Part shown: positions 54,681 through 63,620 of the stretch, piece by piece
How positions within the stretch are numbered: the first letter of the stretch is position 1
Layout of the letters: every line of letters starts with the position of its first letter
Source: Halobacillus litoralis
GTDB taxonomy: Bacteria > Bacillota > Bacilli > Bacillales > Halobacillaceae
Assembly (NCBI RefSeq): GCF_009856355.1
Contig: NZ_WMEW01000001.1
Coordinates: forward strand, 434,001-498,000
DNA length: 64,000 nt
Direction of reading: 5' to 3'
Program-made: the position numbers and the translations under genes
The notes under the pieces: generated by a model
Seen by the model: only the letters and a program-made list of their open reading frames with translations
Told to the model about the DNA's origin: nothing
The model's database searches: none

Positions 54681-56105
54681 TTATGTTTTGTCTTTAAAAA
54701 CTTCAATCGCCCGCTTCCGCATTTTTTTATGGTCCACCACGGGCTCCGGATAATCTTCGCCGATCAGGCATCCTGCTTTTTCCTGTTCGTTCTCCGTCAT
54801 CTTTGAAGGTTCATGGATGTACTTCTTACTTACATCTTCAAGTTCCGGCACCCATTCCTTGATAAACCGGCCGTGAGGATCAAAGCGCTCGGACTGCCTC
54901 ACTGGATTAAACACGCGGAAATAAGGGACGGGGTCCGTTCCTGTAGAAGCTGCCCACTGCCAGCCGCCGATATTCGAGGCAGGGTCATAGTCCACCAGCC
55001 TCTCAGAAAAATAGCGTTCCCCTTCCCGCCAGTCCATCAATAAATCCTTTGTCAGGAAAGACGCAACTGCCATGCGGAGCCGGTTATGCATCCACCCGGT
55101 TTCATTCAATTGTCTCATCGCTGCATCAATCAACGGAAAACCAGTCTGCCCCTTCTTCCATTTTTCCAGAAGATCCTCATCATTATTCCATGGAATGCCC
55201 CGGTATTTCTCGACAAGCTCTTTGTCGTCCGATTCAGGGTAGAAATAATAAATCATGTTGTAGAAATCCCGCCAGGCAAGCTCGGAAATGTACGTTTCCA
55301 CTCCGGATGTATCCTTTTTGAAGTTCACTTCGTCCTGAATTCTATGATACAGCGTCCGAATGGAAACTGCGCCGGTACGCAGATATCTGGACATCAAACT
55401 CGTCCCATCGACGGCCGGGAAATCACGCTCCTCATCATAATCATAAATGGCCGCATCCAGAAACAGACGGAACCTTTCCTCTGCCGCTTCTTCTCCGACG
55501 CCGGGGAAATCGGCTTCCGTTTTTTCCACCAGCGTCTGATACGCGTTTTCTCCCTTTTTGAACGAAGAACGCTCATCCAGGGCCGCTTTTTTCAGTTTCT
55601 TGTGGTTCACCCGCTGAATGCCGGGTTTCTGCTGCTGCTTCCATTTCTTTAAGTATGGAGAAAACACTTTATAATGGCCGCCATCCTGCTTCTTGATTTC
55701 TTCGGCTCCATGAAGGTGATGATCCATGTAATGAAAGACGTCTACATCCATCGAGTCCAGGTACTCCACCATATGGTCATCCCGCTTCTTACCAAAGCCC
55801 GTTTCATCCCGGTTAAAATAAACCATATCCACGGACAGATCCTCTACGAAGGACTGAAAGGCTTCTTCGATATCCCCTTCTATAAAATGAACGGGCGCTT
55901 CCATATCTTCGGCACGGGAAACAAGGTCCTGCAGCGTTTGAAAATAATAATCATGCCTCATCGTAAAGGACTTGTTCAAATCCGGGTGGATGTGAAAAAC
56001 CAAGACGAGACTGTCTTCTTCCTTTGTATGTTCAACAGCTTTAGCCAGTGCTGTATGATCATTCAACCGCAAATCTTTTCTAAACCAGACGGCTCTTGTT
56101 GTCAT
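54681..56105 (-). CDS. phr: Deoxyribodipyrimidine photolyase (class I CPD)
   Basis: Light-driven repair of cyclobutane pyrimidine dimers. The 474 residues begin MTTRAVWFRKDLRLNDHTAL (antenna domain). The C-terminal FAD domain has TGFPLIDAAMRQLNETGWMHNRLRM, SFLTKDLLMDWREGERYF and YDPASNIGGWQWAASTGTD. ATG at 56103-56105 follows GGGGGAACGG; the frame stays open 63 codons further but without homology. The stretch 56106-56387 upstream has no gene and I see nothing else in it. Confidence 0.93.
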   Translation of the reverse strand: MTTRAVWFRKDLRLNDHTALAKAVEHTKEEDSLVLVFHIHPDLNKSFTMRHDYYFQTLQDLVSRAEDMEAPVHFIEGDIEEAFQSFVEDLSVDMVYFNRDETGFGKKRDDHMVEYLDSMDVDVFHYMDHHLHGAEEIKKQDGGHYKVFSPYLKKWKQQQKPGIQRVNHKKLKKAALDERSSFKKGENAYQTLVEKTEADFPGVGEEAAEERFRLFLDAAIYDYDEERDFPAVDGTSLMSRYLRTGAVSIRTLYHRIQDEVNFKKDTSGVETYISELAWRDFYNMIYYFYPESDDKELVEKYRGIPWNNDEDLLEKWKKGQTGFPLIDAAMRQLNETGWMHNRLRMAVASFLTKDLLMDWREGERYFSERLVDYDPASNIGGWQWAASTGTDPVPYFRVFNPVRQSERFDPHGRFIKEWVPELEDVSKKYIHEPSKMTENEQEKAGCLIGEDYPEPVVDHKKMRKRAIEVFKDKT

Positions 56106-56387
56106 CGCCGTTCCCCCTTTCCCTTTAACCTTCCTTTTTCCTACTTCGCTTAAACCAGAACCAAAGGCAGGGCCTGGCATTCGAGGAAACCCAGTAAAAC
56201 CGAGCGCTCTGCCTTTTCCGCTTATCGAGAATTCCCGTGTTGTCCAGCTCCTCCAGAAGCAAAGGACCACTCCCTCCCGAAGACGAACGACCATGCATCC
56301 TCATTGAACATACACGTCAGGGTTCCGGCAGCTCCGCCCTCCACCAACGTTTTCTGCACCCTGCCGCTCTCAATTCTTTGATATATA

Positions 56388-56426
56388 AAAAAAGGGGATT
56401 TCTGATAAACAGAAATCCCCTTTTTT
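56388..56426 (-). terminator. Riboflavin operon terminator
   Basis: AAAAAAGGGGATTTCTG and CAGAAATCCCCTTTTTT are perfect 17-bp arms with a 5-nt loop, placed downstream of ribH on the minus strand. Confidence 0.92.
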
Positions 56427-56464
56427 CAAAAGCTTGAAGGTTCACGCGCACCTACGTCTCCGGA

Positions 56465-56932
56465 TTATTTGAACGCGTTCATCAATGTTGCCATTTCAAT
56501 GGCTGCTGTGGCTGCCTCCCAGCCTTTATTACCAGCTTTTGTACCCGCGCGCTCGATCGCCTGTTCGATCGTGTCTGTGGTAATGACGCCAAAGATTACT
56601 GGAATACCACTCTTCTGGGAAGCCTGGGAAACTCCCTTGGCTGCTTCGCCGCAGACATAGTCGAAGTGCGGCGTGGATCCGCGGATCACGGCGCCCAATG
56701 TGATGACAGCATCGTACTTCCCTGTTTCCGCCATTTTCTGAGCCGCCAGCGGAATCTCAAAAGCTCCGGGCACGTAGGCAGCCTCTACATCATTCAAATC
56801 GACTCCGTGGCGCTTGAGAGCATCTACGGCTCCTTCATATAGCTTACTTGTAATAAAGTCGTTGAACCTTCCTGTTACAATCCCAATTTTCAGTCCTGTT
56901 CCTACAAGATTTCCTTCAAATGTTTTAACCAT
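56465..56932 (-). CDS. ribH: 6,7-dimethyl-8-ribityllumazine synthase
   Basis: Joins 5-amino-6-ribitylaminouracil with dihydroxybutanone phosphate to make lumazine; forms icosahedral shells around riboflavin synthase in bacilli. 155 residues with [19 protein letters not shown] and [17 protein letters not shown], where the His is the general base. GAAAGGGAG precedes ATG. Last gene of the rib operon. Confidence 0.97.
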   Translation of the reverse strand: MVKTFEGNLVGTGLKIGIVTGRFNDFITSKLYEGAVDALKRHGVDLNDVEAAYVPGAFEIPLAAQKMAETGKYDAVITLGAVIRGSTPHFDYVCGEAAKGVSQASQKSGIPVIFGVITTDTIEQAIERAGTKAGNKGWEAATAAIEMATLMNAFK

Positions 56933-56946
56933 ATGTCTCTCCCTTT

Positions 56947-58140
56947 CTAGTAGTGAAATAAGTGTCCCATCTTGGACTGCTTCGTTTTCAAATAACTCTC
57001 ATTTTCCTTGCGGGAAGGCATCTGGATCGCCACCCGCTCCACAACTTCAAGCCCAAAACCTCCAAGTCCGGAGATTTTTTTCGGATTATTCGTCAGCAGG
57101 CGGAGTTTGGTTACACCCAGATCCTTCAGAATTTGGGCACCAACGCCGTAGTCTCTCAAATCAGGCCCGAAGCCGAGTTTTTCGTTCGCCTCCACCGTGT
57201 CATAGCCTTCTTCCTGCAGCTTATAGGCTTTCAACTTATTCATTAAACCGATGCCGCGTCCTTCCTGTCTCATATACAACAGCACACCACTGCCGTTTTC
57301 GGAGATCTGCCGGAGGGCGTTATGCAGCTGCGGGCCGCAGTCACAGCGGTAGGAGCCGAACACATCCCCTGTCAGACATTCAGAATGCACCCGGACAAGA
57401 GTAGGTTCATCAGGGTTGATCTCTCCTTTCACAAGAGCGATATGATCTTTAAAATCAATATCGTTGTTGAAGCCTACCGCTCGAAATTCTCCGTATTCCG
57501 TCGGCATATTTACTTCGATTTCCCTCGACACATGATTTTCCTTTTCATGGCGGTAGGCAATCAAATCCGCAATAGTGATCATCGGAATATCAAACGCCTC
57601 TGCCATTTCCTTCAAATCAGGTACACGTGCCATCGTTCCATCATCTTTAATGATTTCACAAATCACGCCTGCCGGCTGGGCTCCCGCAAGACGCGCCAGA
57701 TCAACAGCGGCTTCTGTGTGGCCGGCTCTGCGCAGCACCCCGCCTTCCTTGGCAATCAGCGGAAAAATATGCCCCGGACGCTGAAAATCAGCAGCGGTAC
57801 TTTCCGGGTTCAGCATTTCTCTGATCGTCAGGGCTCTTTCGTCGGCTGAAATCCCTGTCGTTGTCTCTTTATGGTCCACGCTCACCGTAAATGCTGTCTG
57901 GTTGGGATCTGAATTATCCTGGACCATCGGCATCAGCTCGAGCGCCTCAGCTTTTTCATCCGTAACCGGGGCACAGACAAGACCACGCCCATGCTTGATC
58001 ATAAAGTTGATCATCTCGGTGGAAGCGTACTCTGCAATCCCGATCAGATCCCCCTCGTTTTCCCTGTCTTCATCATCACAAACGATGACAAGTTTTCCCT
58101 GCTTCAATACATCAATCGCTTTTTCAATGGAATCAAACAT
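56947..58140 (-). CDS. ribBA: Bifunctional DHBP synthase / GTP cyclohydrolase II
   Basis: N-terminal half makes 3,4-dihydroxy-2-butanone 4-phosphate from ribulose 5-phosphate ([35 protein letters not shown]). C-terminal half opens GTP ([21 protein letters not shown] with the three zinc cysteines, then [10 protein letters not shown]). It has 397 residues from [18 protein letters not shown] sets this start over an ATG six codons upstream. Confidence 0.97.
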   Translation of the reverse strand: MFDSIEKAIDVLKQGKLVIVCDDEDRENEGDLIGIAEYASTEMINFMIKHGRGLVCAPVTDEKAEALELMPMVQDNSDPNQTAFTVSVDHKETTTGISADERALTIREMLNPESTAADFQRPGHIFPLIAKEGGVLRRAGHTEAAVDLARLAGAQPAGVICEIIKDDGTMARVPDLKEMAEAFDIPMITIADLIAYRHEKENHVSREIEVNMPTEYGEFRAVGFNNDIDFKDHIALVKGEINPDEPTLVRVHSECLTGDVFGSYRCDCGPQLHNALRQISENGSGVLLYMRQEGRGIGLMNKLKAYKLQEEGYDTVEANEKLGFGPDLRDYGVGAQILKDLGVTKLRLLTNNPKKISGLGGFGLEVVERVAIQMPSRKENESYLKTKQSKMGHLFHY

Positions 58141-58154
58141 ATTCTTCCCCCTCT

Positions 58155-58805
58155 TCACGCAAATCCGTTGTCCGCCAGCATCTGCTTGGAGATGGCTGTG
58201 CGCGGATGCTCTTGATTCTGCCCATTTAGAAAATGAGCGACATATTTCCCAATCATGTCACATTCAATATTGACTTTATCTCCCGGCTCTTTCCGGCCCA
58301 GCACTGTATGTTCCATCGTGTGCGGGATCAAGGAAATGGTGACACGATCTTCTTCTACTCCGAATACAGTCAGGGAAGTCCCATCAACAGCTATCGAGCC
58401 TTTATAGACAAAATAAGGGATTAAATCGGACGGCAGCTGAATGGCGTAATAAACCGCATTGGACTCCTGCCTTTTCGAAACAATCTCTCCCGTACCATCG
58501 ATATGTCCGGATACAAGGTGGCCGCCGAACCGCCCATCTGCCGCCATGGCGCGTTCGAGATTCACAGCGCTGCCCTGTTTCAATTCATGGATGTTGGTGG
58601 CGCGGTACGTTTCCGGCATCACATCAAAGGATGCAGTATCCTTCGTATAATCTGTGACGGTCAGACAGACACCGTTAATGGAAATGCTGTCGCCCATCTT
58701 TATATCTTCCAGAATTTTGGATGCAGCAATTTTAATTTCCAAGGCTTCTGTTTTACTTTTAACGGATTGGAGCGTTCCTATTTCCTCCACAATTCCTGTA
58801 AACAT
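58155..58805 (-). CDS. ribE: Riboflavin synthase alpha subunit
   Basis: Dismutates two lumazines to riboflavin. 216 residues with two similar barrels: [10 protein letters not shown] with SINGVCLTV, then the repeat with [18 protein letters not shown] lies between. The ATG (58803-58805) shares its A with the ribD stop (TAATG), with AAGGGG 7 nt upstream. An ATG two codons earlier would be too near that site. Confidence 0.96.
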   Translation of the reverse strand: MFTGIVEEIGTLQSVKSKTEALEIKIAASKILEDIKMGDSISINGVCLTVTDYTKDTASFDVMPETYRATNIHELKQGSAVNLERAMAADGRFGGHLVSGHIDGTGEIVSKRQESNAVYYAIQLPSDLIPYFVYKGSIAVDGTSLTVFGVEEDRVTISLIPHTMEHTVLGRKEPGDKVNIECDMIGKYVAHFLNGQNQEHPRTAISKQMLADNGFA

Positions 58806-59899
58806 TAACATTCCCCTTTTCTTATCGAAACAATTTTAATATCTTCTCCAAGCTTTTCGGTCGAAGCAAATTCAAAAGATTTCACCTGTTTCAACTGTTG
58901 GATGCCGCGGCCGGCAACCGGGGTCAGTGCTTCTTTTCCACCGATCAATTTGGGAGCTATATACGTAATCGTCTCATTGACCTTCCCTGATCTGACAAAG
59001 GCGTCGGCAATGGTCGCCCCGCCTTCAACAAGAAGTGAGGTCACTTGATGCTCCCCTAAATAACGAAGAACATCCGTAATATCAATGGTACGTCCAAGTG
59101 GAAGGACGCGGACATGTGCATACTCTTCCAGAAGCAGACGCTTTTCATCAGAGATATCCGATGACGTGAAAATCCACGTCGGGGATTCATCATTTTGTAT
59201 CAGCATCGAGGCAGGCGGAATCCGAAGGTGTGTATCGAGTACGATCCGGATCGGGTGCTTACCGCCTCCCGGAATTCGTGTCGTCAGCGTCGGATTATCC
59301 ATCATGACTGTATTGATCCCCACAAGGATGGCATCAGACTGATGGCGGTAGCGGTGTCCATCCTGTCTCGCCTCTTCCCCCGTAATCCATTGACTCTCTC
59401 CACTGGAGGTCGCGATCTTCCCGTCGAGGCTCATCGCTGACTTCAAGCGGACGTAGGGTTCACCCGTCTGGATGTAGTGAAAAAACGCGCGGTTGACTTC
59501 ATCCGCCTCGTCTTTCAACACACCCGTCCGGACCTCCAGCCCTTGTCGTTTCATCATTTCAATGCCCCGGCCGGACACTTTTGGGTTCGGATCCGATGAA
59601 GCCGTAACCACCCGCCGGATTCCTGCCTTTGCGACAGCCTCGGCGCAGGGAGGTGTACGTCCGTGGTGACTGCACGGTTCAAGGGTGACGTAGATCTCCG
59701 CCCCTGCTGCTTTTTCCCCCGCCATACGGAGGGCATGAACTTCGGCATGAGGTTCCCCTGCCTTCACATGCACCCCCATCCCGACGACTTGGTTATCTTT
59801 AACAACAATGGCAGCTACTGAAGGATTGGGACTCGTCTGACCGACCGTTTCCCTGGCCATCTGTACAGCCACAGCCATGTACTGCTCATCACGCTCCAT
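58805..59899 (-). CDS. ribD: Bifunctional pyrimidine deaminase/reductase RibD
   Basis: Deaminates and then reduces the pyrimidine intermediate. About 364 residues. The deaminase half has zinc ligands in HAEVHAL and EPCSHHGRTPPCAEA. The reductase half has LKSAMSLDGKIAT and LLVEGGATIADAFV. MERDEQYM at 59897-59899 is chosen because AGGTGATGAAG stands before it; an ATG two codons upstream is possible. The frame remains open upstream through the riboswitch terminator but is not coding there. Confidence 0.95.
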   Translation of the reverse strand: MERDEQYMAVAVQMARETVGQTSPNPSVAAIVVKDNQVVGMGVHVKAGEPHAEVHALRMAGEKAAGAEIYVTLEPCSHHGRTPPCAEAVAKAGIRRVVTASSDPNPKVSGRGIEMMKRQGLEVRTGVLKDEADEVNRAFFHYIQTGEPYVRLKSAMSLDGKIATSSGESQWITGEEARQDGHRYRHQSDAILVGINTVMMDNPTLTTRIPGGGKHPIRIVLDTHLRIPPASMLIQNDESPTWIFTSSDISDEKRLLLEEYAHVRVLPLGRTIDITDVLRYLGEHQVTSLLVEGGATIADAFVRSGKVNETITYIAPKLIGGKEALTPVAGRGIQQLKQVKSFEFASTEKLGEDIKIVSIRKGEC

Positions 59900-59921
59900 C
59901 TTCATCACCTGCTCTTTTCCA

Positions 59922-59958
59922 TAAAAATAACCCTGAAGAAGACATACTTCCCCAGGGT
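59922..59958 (-). terminator. Expression-platform terminator of the FMN riboswitch
   Basis: On the minus strand ACCCTGGGGAAG pairs with CTTCTTCAGGGT (two G-U) around 5 nt and is followed by TATTTTTA. It ends about 23 nt before ribD and about 75 nt past the aptamer, the usual layout for transcription control. Confidence 0.85.
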
Positions 59959-60034
59959 CTTTGACGTATATTTTTCTGCGTACAGCAAATAAAGGGTACA
60001 CGTGTTGTGTAAACGGTACCTATACGTTTCCATT

Positions 60035-60177
60035 ACCTTCTCCCATCCAGACTCTAACTGTCGGCTTTGGAATTCCACCAAATCAGGGAGAACCGTGCAT
60101 AACACTGATTCTCCGTCGCGGGCTGAGAGCTTATGCTCATAACCGCCGGCTGGGACTTTCACCCGACCCCGAAGGTA
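60035..60177 (-). ncRNA. FMN riboswitch (RFN element)
   Basis: The minus strand from about 60177 reads ACCTTCGGGG, then GGGTGAAAGTCCC, GGCGGT and CTCTCAGCCCGCGA, then AAGCCGACAGTTAGAGTCTG, GGATGGGAGAAGGT. These are the conserved blocks of the RFN aptamer, closed by the ACCTTC/GAAGGT P1 stem. Bound FMN would favour the downstream terminator and lower the rib operon. Confidence 0.97.
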
Positions 60178-60201
60178 TCCGTATTCAGTTGAATTACTTT
60201 A

Positions 60202-60230
60202 AATATATATCAAATCGACGGACGCCGCAA
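60202..60230 (-). promoter_or_regulatory. Riboflavin operon promoter
   Basis: TTGCGG (60225-60230), 17-nt spacer, TATATT (60202-60207) on the minus strand, about 25 bp before the riboswitch aptamer. Confidence 0.6.
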
Positions 60231-60333
60231 TCCTAAAGGTTCAAAGAAGGCCTATTCATCCAGTGTGCTCACCAAACCAATGGATACCCACACAACCGGC
60301 CATACGGAAACTGCTATTTTCATGGACCTCCTA

Positions 60334-60390
60334 TTGTAAAGAAGAAGAAAATCAGATAGTATAGAAATTATAAGGAAAACGTTTGCATAA
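60334..60390 (+). promoter_or_regulatory. Alpha-glucosidase promoter and operator 1
   Basis: TTGTAA (60334-60339), 17-nt spacer and TAGTAT (60357-60362). Operator GAAAACGTTTGCATAA at 60375-60390, with the AAACGTTT core bound by LacI-family repressors, lies right after the expected start. It also resembles a cre but departs at two positions. Confidence 0.6.
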
Positions 60391-60462
60391 CAGGATATAC
60401 TTCCAGACTTTCAGATCTGAATTTTTTAATCAACAAGCTGTCTATTCACTCATTTACACCAA

Positions 60463-60478
60463 GAAAACGTTTGCATAA
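60463..60478 (+). promoter_or_regulatory. Alpha-glucosidase operator 2
   Basis: An exact second copy of GAAAACGTTTGCATAA, 88 bp downstream of the first and just before the gene. The spacing is about 8.4 helix turns, so a repressor could loop the two sites or act as a roadblock. No repressor gene is near. Confidence 0.6.
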
Positions 60479-60512
60479 ATGAATGATTTTCATAATGAAA
60501 GAGGGGCTGTAT

Positions 60513-62180
60513 ATGGAACGGGTATGGTGGAAGGAAGCAGTAGGATACCAAGTGTACCCCAGGAGCTTCCAGGATTCAAACGGGGATGGAATCGGCGATC
60601 TGCAGGGAATGATCAGCCGCCTGGACTATTTGAAAGATATGGGCATTGATTTCATCTGGATTTGTCCGATGTATAAATCCCCGAAGGACGATAACGGCTA
60701 TGACATTTCTGATTATCAGGATATCCTTGATGAATTCGGAACGATGGAGGATTTCGATGAGCTGCTCCAGGAAGTCCATAAGCGTGGGATGAAGCTGATC
60801 ATCGATCTCGTCCTCAACCATACGAGTGATGAGCATCCGTGGTTCATAGAATCCCGTAAGTCCAAGGACAATCCTAAGCGGGACTGGTATATCTGGCGCG
60901 ATGGCAGAGGCGGTCGTGAACCGAACAACTGGGAAAGTATTTTCGAAGGGTCTGCCTGGGAATATGATAAGAAAACAGGTCAATATTACCTTCATGTGTT
61001 TTCCAGAAAGCAGCCGGATTTGAACTGGGAGAACGAAGACGTCCGGGAAGCTTTATACAATACGGTCAATTGGTGGCTGGACAAAGGGATCGACGGGTTC
61101 CGTATTGATGCCATCAGCCATATCAAGAAGCGGCCGGGCTTTCCCGATATGCCGAACCCGAAAAAGGAAAAGTACGTGTCCTCTTTTGATATGCATATGA
61201 ATCAAAAAGGCATCCACACCCACCTTCAGGAATTCAAGGACCGGACCTACGCCAACTATGATGTGATGACCGTGGGAGAAGCGAACGGGGTGAGTGCCGA
61301 TGAGGCGGACCAATGGGTGGGCGACAACGGCAAAATGGATATGATTTTTCAATTCGAGCACCTCGACCTCTGGGACCAGGATGCCGAACAGCAGCTGGAT
61401 GTCAAAGGCTTGAAAAAAGTGCTGACCCGGTGGCAGAAAGCCCTTGAAGGAGACGGCTGGAACGCATTGTTTGTAGAAAACCATGACAAAGCCCGTGTGG
61501 TCTCCACGTGGGGGGATGATCAGGTCTACTGGCGCGAAAGTGCGACATCTATTGCGACGATGTACTTCTTTATGCAGGGGACGCCTTACATTTATCAAGG
61601 GCAGGAAATCGGCATGACGAATATGCCCTTCCCTTCCATCGAGGATTACGATGATGTGGCTGCGAAAAACTTATACCAGACGAAAAAAGCAAAAGGCATG
61701 GCTCATGACGACATCATGGAAATCCTCTGGAACACGTCCCGGGACAACAGCCGCACACCGATGCAGTGGAGCCGTGAAGCACAGGCAGGCTTCACAACAG
61801 GAAAACCGTGGATGAAAATCAATCCGAACTATACATCCATCAATGTGGCTGATCAGGAACAGGACGCTCATTCCATTTTGAACTACTACAAAAAAATGAT
61901 TGCCTTGAAAAAAGAGCAGGAAGTGTTCACGTACGGTACTTATGATCTTCTGCTTCCTGAGGATGAGCAGGTTTATGCCTACACAAGGACATTGAACGAT
62001 CAACAGGCGGTCGTGATTGCCAATTTGACTGATCAAACAGCTTTCTTTGAGACAGAGGATCCGCTCAGTTCCAGTCAGATGGTTTTATCCAATACCATTG
62101 TAACCTTCCACAATAACGTATCAAGCTTTCCCTTGAAGCCTTACGAGGCCCGTGTTTATCTCATGGAGAAAGGACTATAA
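60513..62180 (+). CDS. malL: Alpha-glucosidase, GH13 (oligo-1,6-glucosidase-like)
   Basis: 555-residue cytosolic GH13 enzyme acting on short alpha-glucosides. Catalytic residues are Asp199 (DGFRIDA), Glu256 (TVGEANG) and Asp325 (VENHDKAR). The calcium-type loop DSNGDGIGDL is at 21-30. The residue after the nucleophile is Ala200. In this subfamily Val there goes with alpha-1,6 specificity, so cleavage of alpha-1,4 bonds is likely. ATG at 60513 follows GAGGGG at 6 nt; an earlier in-frame ATG has no support. Stands alone, without transporter or regulator. Confidence 0.9.
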   Translation: MERVWWKEAVGYQVYPRSFQDSNGDGIGDLQGMISRLDYLKDMGIDFIWICPMYKSPKDDNGYDISDYQDILDEFGTMEDFDELLQEVHKRGMKLIIDLVLNHTSDEHPWFIESRKSKDNPKRDWYIWRDGRGGREPNNWESIFEGSAWEYDKKTGQYYLHVFSRKQPDLNWENEDVREALYNTVNWWLDKGIDGFRIDAISHIKKRPGFPDMPNPKKEKYVSSFDMHMNQKGIHTHLQEFKDRTYANYDVMTVGEANGVSADEADQWVGDNGKMDMIFQFEHLDLWDQDAEQQLDVKGLKKVLTRWQKALEGDGWNALFVENHDKARVVSTWGDDQVYWRESATSIATMYFFMQGTPYIYQGQEIGMTNMPFPSIEDYDDVAAKNLYQTKKAKGMAHDDIMEILWNTSRDNSRTPMQWSREAQAGFTTGKPWMKINPNYTSINVADQEQDAHSILNYYKKMIALKKEQEVFTYGTYDLLLPEDEQVYAYTRTLNDQQAVVIANLTDQTAFFETEDPLSSSQMVLSNTIVTFHNNVSSFPLKPYEARVYLMEKGL

Positions 62181-62236
62181 AGGATTACCTGCTCAACTGT
62201 GCTCAAAACAAACGCTGATAATGATCAGGTAACCAT

Positions 62237-62276
62237 AAAAAACGGTCGGTATGACAGCTCATACCGACCGTTTTTT
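62237..62276. terminator. Bidirectional terminator between glucosidase and GNAT-OsmC genes
   Basis: Perfect 18-bp stem (AAAAAACGGTCGGTATGA and complement) with a CAGC loop and A/T runs on each side. Confidence 0.92.
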
Positions 62277-62279
62277 CAG

Positions 62280-63203
62280 TTAGGAAGCGACGGTTACATC
62301 CGCAACCAGTTCCAATGCTACGTTTCCTTCGATCGCTCTTGAAATCATGCAGGTCTTCTCTGCCTTTTCCACAAGGCGGTGCAGCTTCTTCAGATCCGTT
62401 TCTCCTGCCTCCTGCTTCAGCACGACACGGGGACGGTGGATGATTTTTTTGTAGGTGAAGACTCCGTCCGTTACATCGACTTGGCCCTCAGAAGTCATAT
62501 CCATTTCCTGAAGCGGCAGGTCCGCTCTTTCAATCATAGCGGCCAGCGTAATGATGTAACAGGTAGCCGCTGCCCCCAGCAGCATTTCATCCGGGTTTGT
62601 TCCTACATCCGGTCCATCCATTTCTTTCGGGATGGAAATTTCCGTTTTTAATTTGTCTGACTCAATCCGGCCGACTTCATTCCGGCCGCCCGGCCAGTCT
62701 GCTTTTAAGTGAAAATGGTGTAATGCCACAGCAGAACAACCTCCTTCGTCTTTTTTCATCGCAATGAACGGATACGTGCCTCCATTCGTTTTCTGATCAA
62801 AACGGTGTGTTTCCTTAAAACCGGCACGACGGTACACCTCGACAGCCCTCTCATTGAAGGCAGCCACACTCAGTGTAAAAACACGGGCACCACAGCGGCG
62901 CTCTGCGAAATCCAAACCAGCGGCCACAAAGGAAGCACCCCTCCCCTGCCCTGTTAAATCGGGACGGAGCCCAAGCCCTACATCCACGGTTTCTTCAGAA
63001 GTCGGATGAATCGTGAAGAAACCGATCAACATGCCGGCTTTGTAGGCGCTGTACGTGTGCGCACTTCTCCTGTGAGGATCGATAAACGCTTCATAGTCTT
63101 CTTCATCGGCGGTCATATCATAAAAATCATACGGGGGTGGATAGTGCCATGCCGCTATTTCCTCGGCTTCCTGCTGGGTCATCCGGCAGAATGTGACCAC
63201 CAT
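62280..63203 (-). CDS. GNAT acetyltransferase fused to OsmC-family protein
   Basis: 307 residues in two parts without a stop between them. Residues 1 to about 152 are a GNAT domain with RPDLTGQGRGASFVAAGLDF (acetyl-CoA loop) and NERAVEVYRRAGFKE. Residues about 160-307 are an OsmC/Ohr-type peroxidase domain with two conserved cysteines, in LLGAAATCYIITLA and EKTCMISRAI. AAGGAGG at 62740-62746 and a GTG at 62727-62729 lie at the junction, so a free 149-residue OsmC may also be made. The ATG shares a base with the upstream stop (TAATG). Confidence 0.85.
   Translation of the reverse strand: MVVTFCRMTQQEAEEIAAWHYPPPYDFYDMTADEEDYEAFIDPHRRSAHTYSAYKAGMLIGFFTIHPTSEETVDVGLGLRPDLTGQGRGASFVAAGLDFAERRCGARVFTLSVAAFNERAVEVYRRAGFKETHRFDQKTNGGTYPFIAMKKDEGGCSAVALHHFHLKADWPGGRNEVGRIESDKLKTEISIPKEMDGPDVGTNPDEMLLGAAATCYIITLAAMIERADLPLQEMDMTSEGQVDVTDGVFTYKKIIHRPRVVLKQEAGETDLKKLHRLVEKAEKTCMISRAIEGNVALELVADVTVAS
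62727..62746 (-). promoter_or_regulatory. Internal ribosome binding site and GTG in the GNAT-OsmC gene
   Basis: AAGGAGG (62746-62740) is followed at 10 nt by GTG, which begins ALHHFHLKADWPGG, a normal OsmC N-terminus. It suggests the OsmC part was once, or still is, started on its own. Confidence 0.5.
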
Positions 63204-63400
63204 TATGATTGCTGGGCGTCCTGGTCTTTTTTGAACCGGTCCATTTTCATATGGAGCTGCTCCACCATATGATGGACACGCTGAAAATCTTCCGGATCAA
63301 GATCGTCTGGATCCATGCTGGAAACAACCTGATGCAGCATATCGATCCGGTTTTTAACGTAGCGGAACTGATCGGACGTATTGTCTACAGCTTTCCCCAC
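63203..63400 (-). CDS. SE1561-like small helical protein
   Basis: 65 residues, soluble and helical. It starts GTG behind GGGGGGA and contains QFRYVKNRIDMLHQVV and DPEDFQRVHHMVEQLHMKM, like the SE1561 family named from Staphylococcus. Function unknown. Its stop overlaps the start of the GNAT-OsmC gene by one base. Confidence 0.75.
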   Translation of the reverse strand: MGKAVDNTSDQFRYVKNRIDMLHQVVSSMDPDDLDPEDFQRVHHMVEQLHMKMDRFKKDQDAQQS

Positions 63401-63539
63401 TATACATCCCCCCTTTTCTCCATTCTACCGCTCTTTTCATCTTCCATAAACCGAACCGCACCGGCTCCGGAAGAAACGGACACAAGTTTTTTATTCTCCG
63501 GGAAATCAGCCGAAAATCTGTCCATTAAAAGTAACGTGA

Positions 63540-63583
63540 AAACCCGTACCGGTGATTTCAATGTCTGATCACTGTACGGGTCT
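63540..63583 (-). terminator. terC terminator
   Basis: ACCCGTAC.GTGAT pairs with ATCAC.GTACGGGT; TTTTC follows on the minus strand, about 40 nt beyond the terC stop. Confidence 0.7.
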
Positions 63584-63620
63584 TCACTTTTACAAAACTC
63601 TTCTTTTTTCCACATTGACG

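Noticed and set aside
56200-56260. TTCCGCTTATCG resembling the start of the dispersed repeat
   Set aside because: Only 12 bases match and no paired arm or end sequence follows; not counted as a fourth copy.
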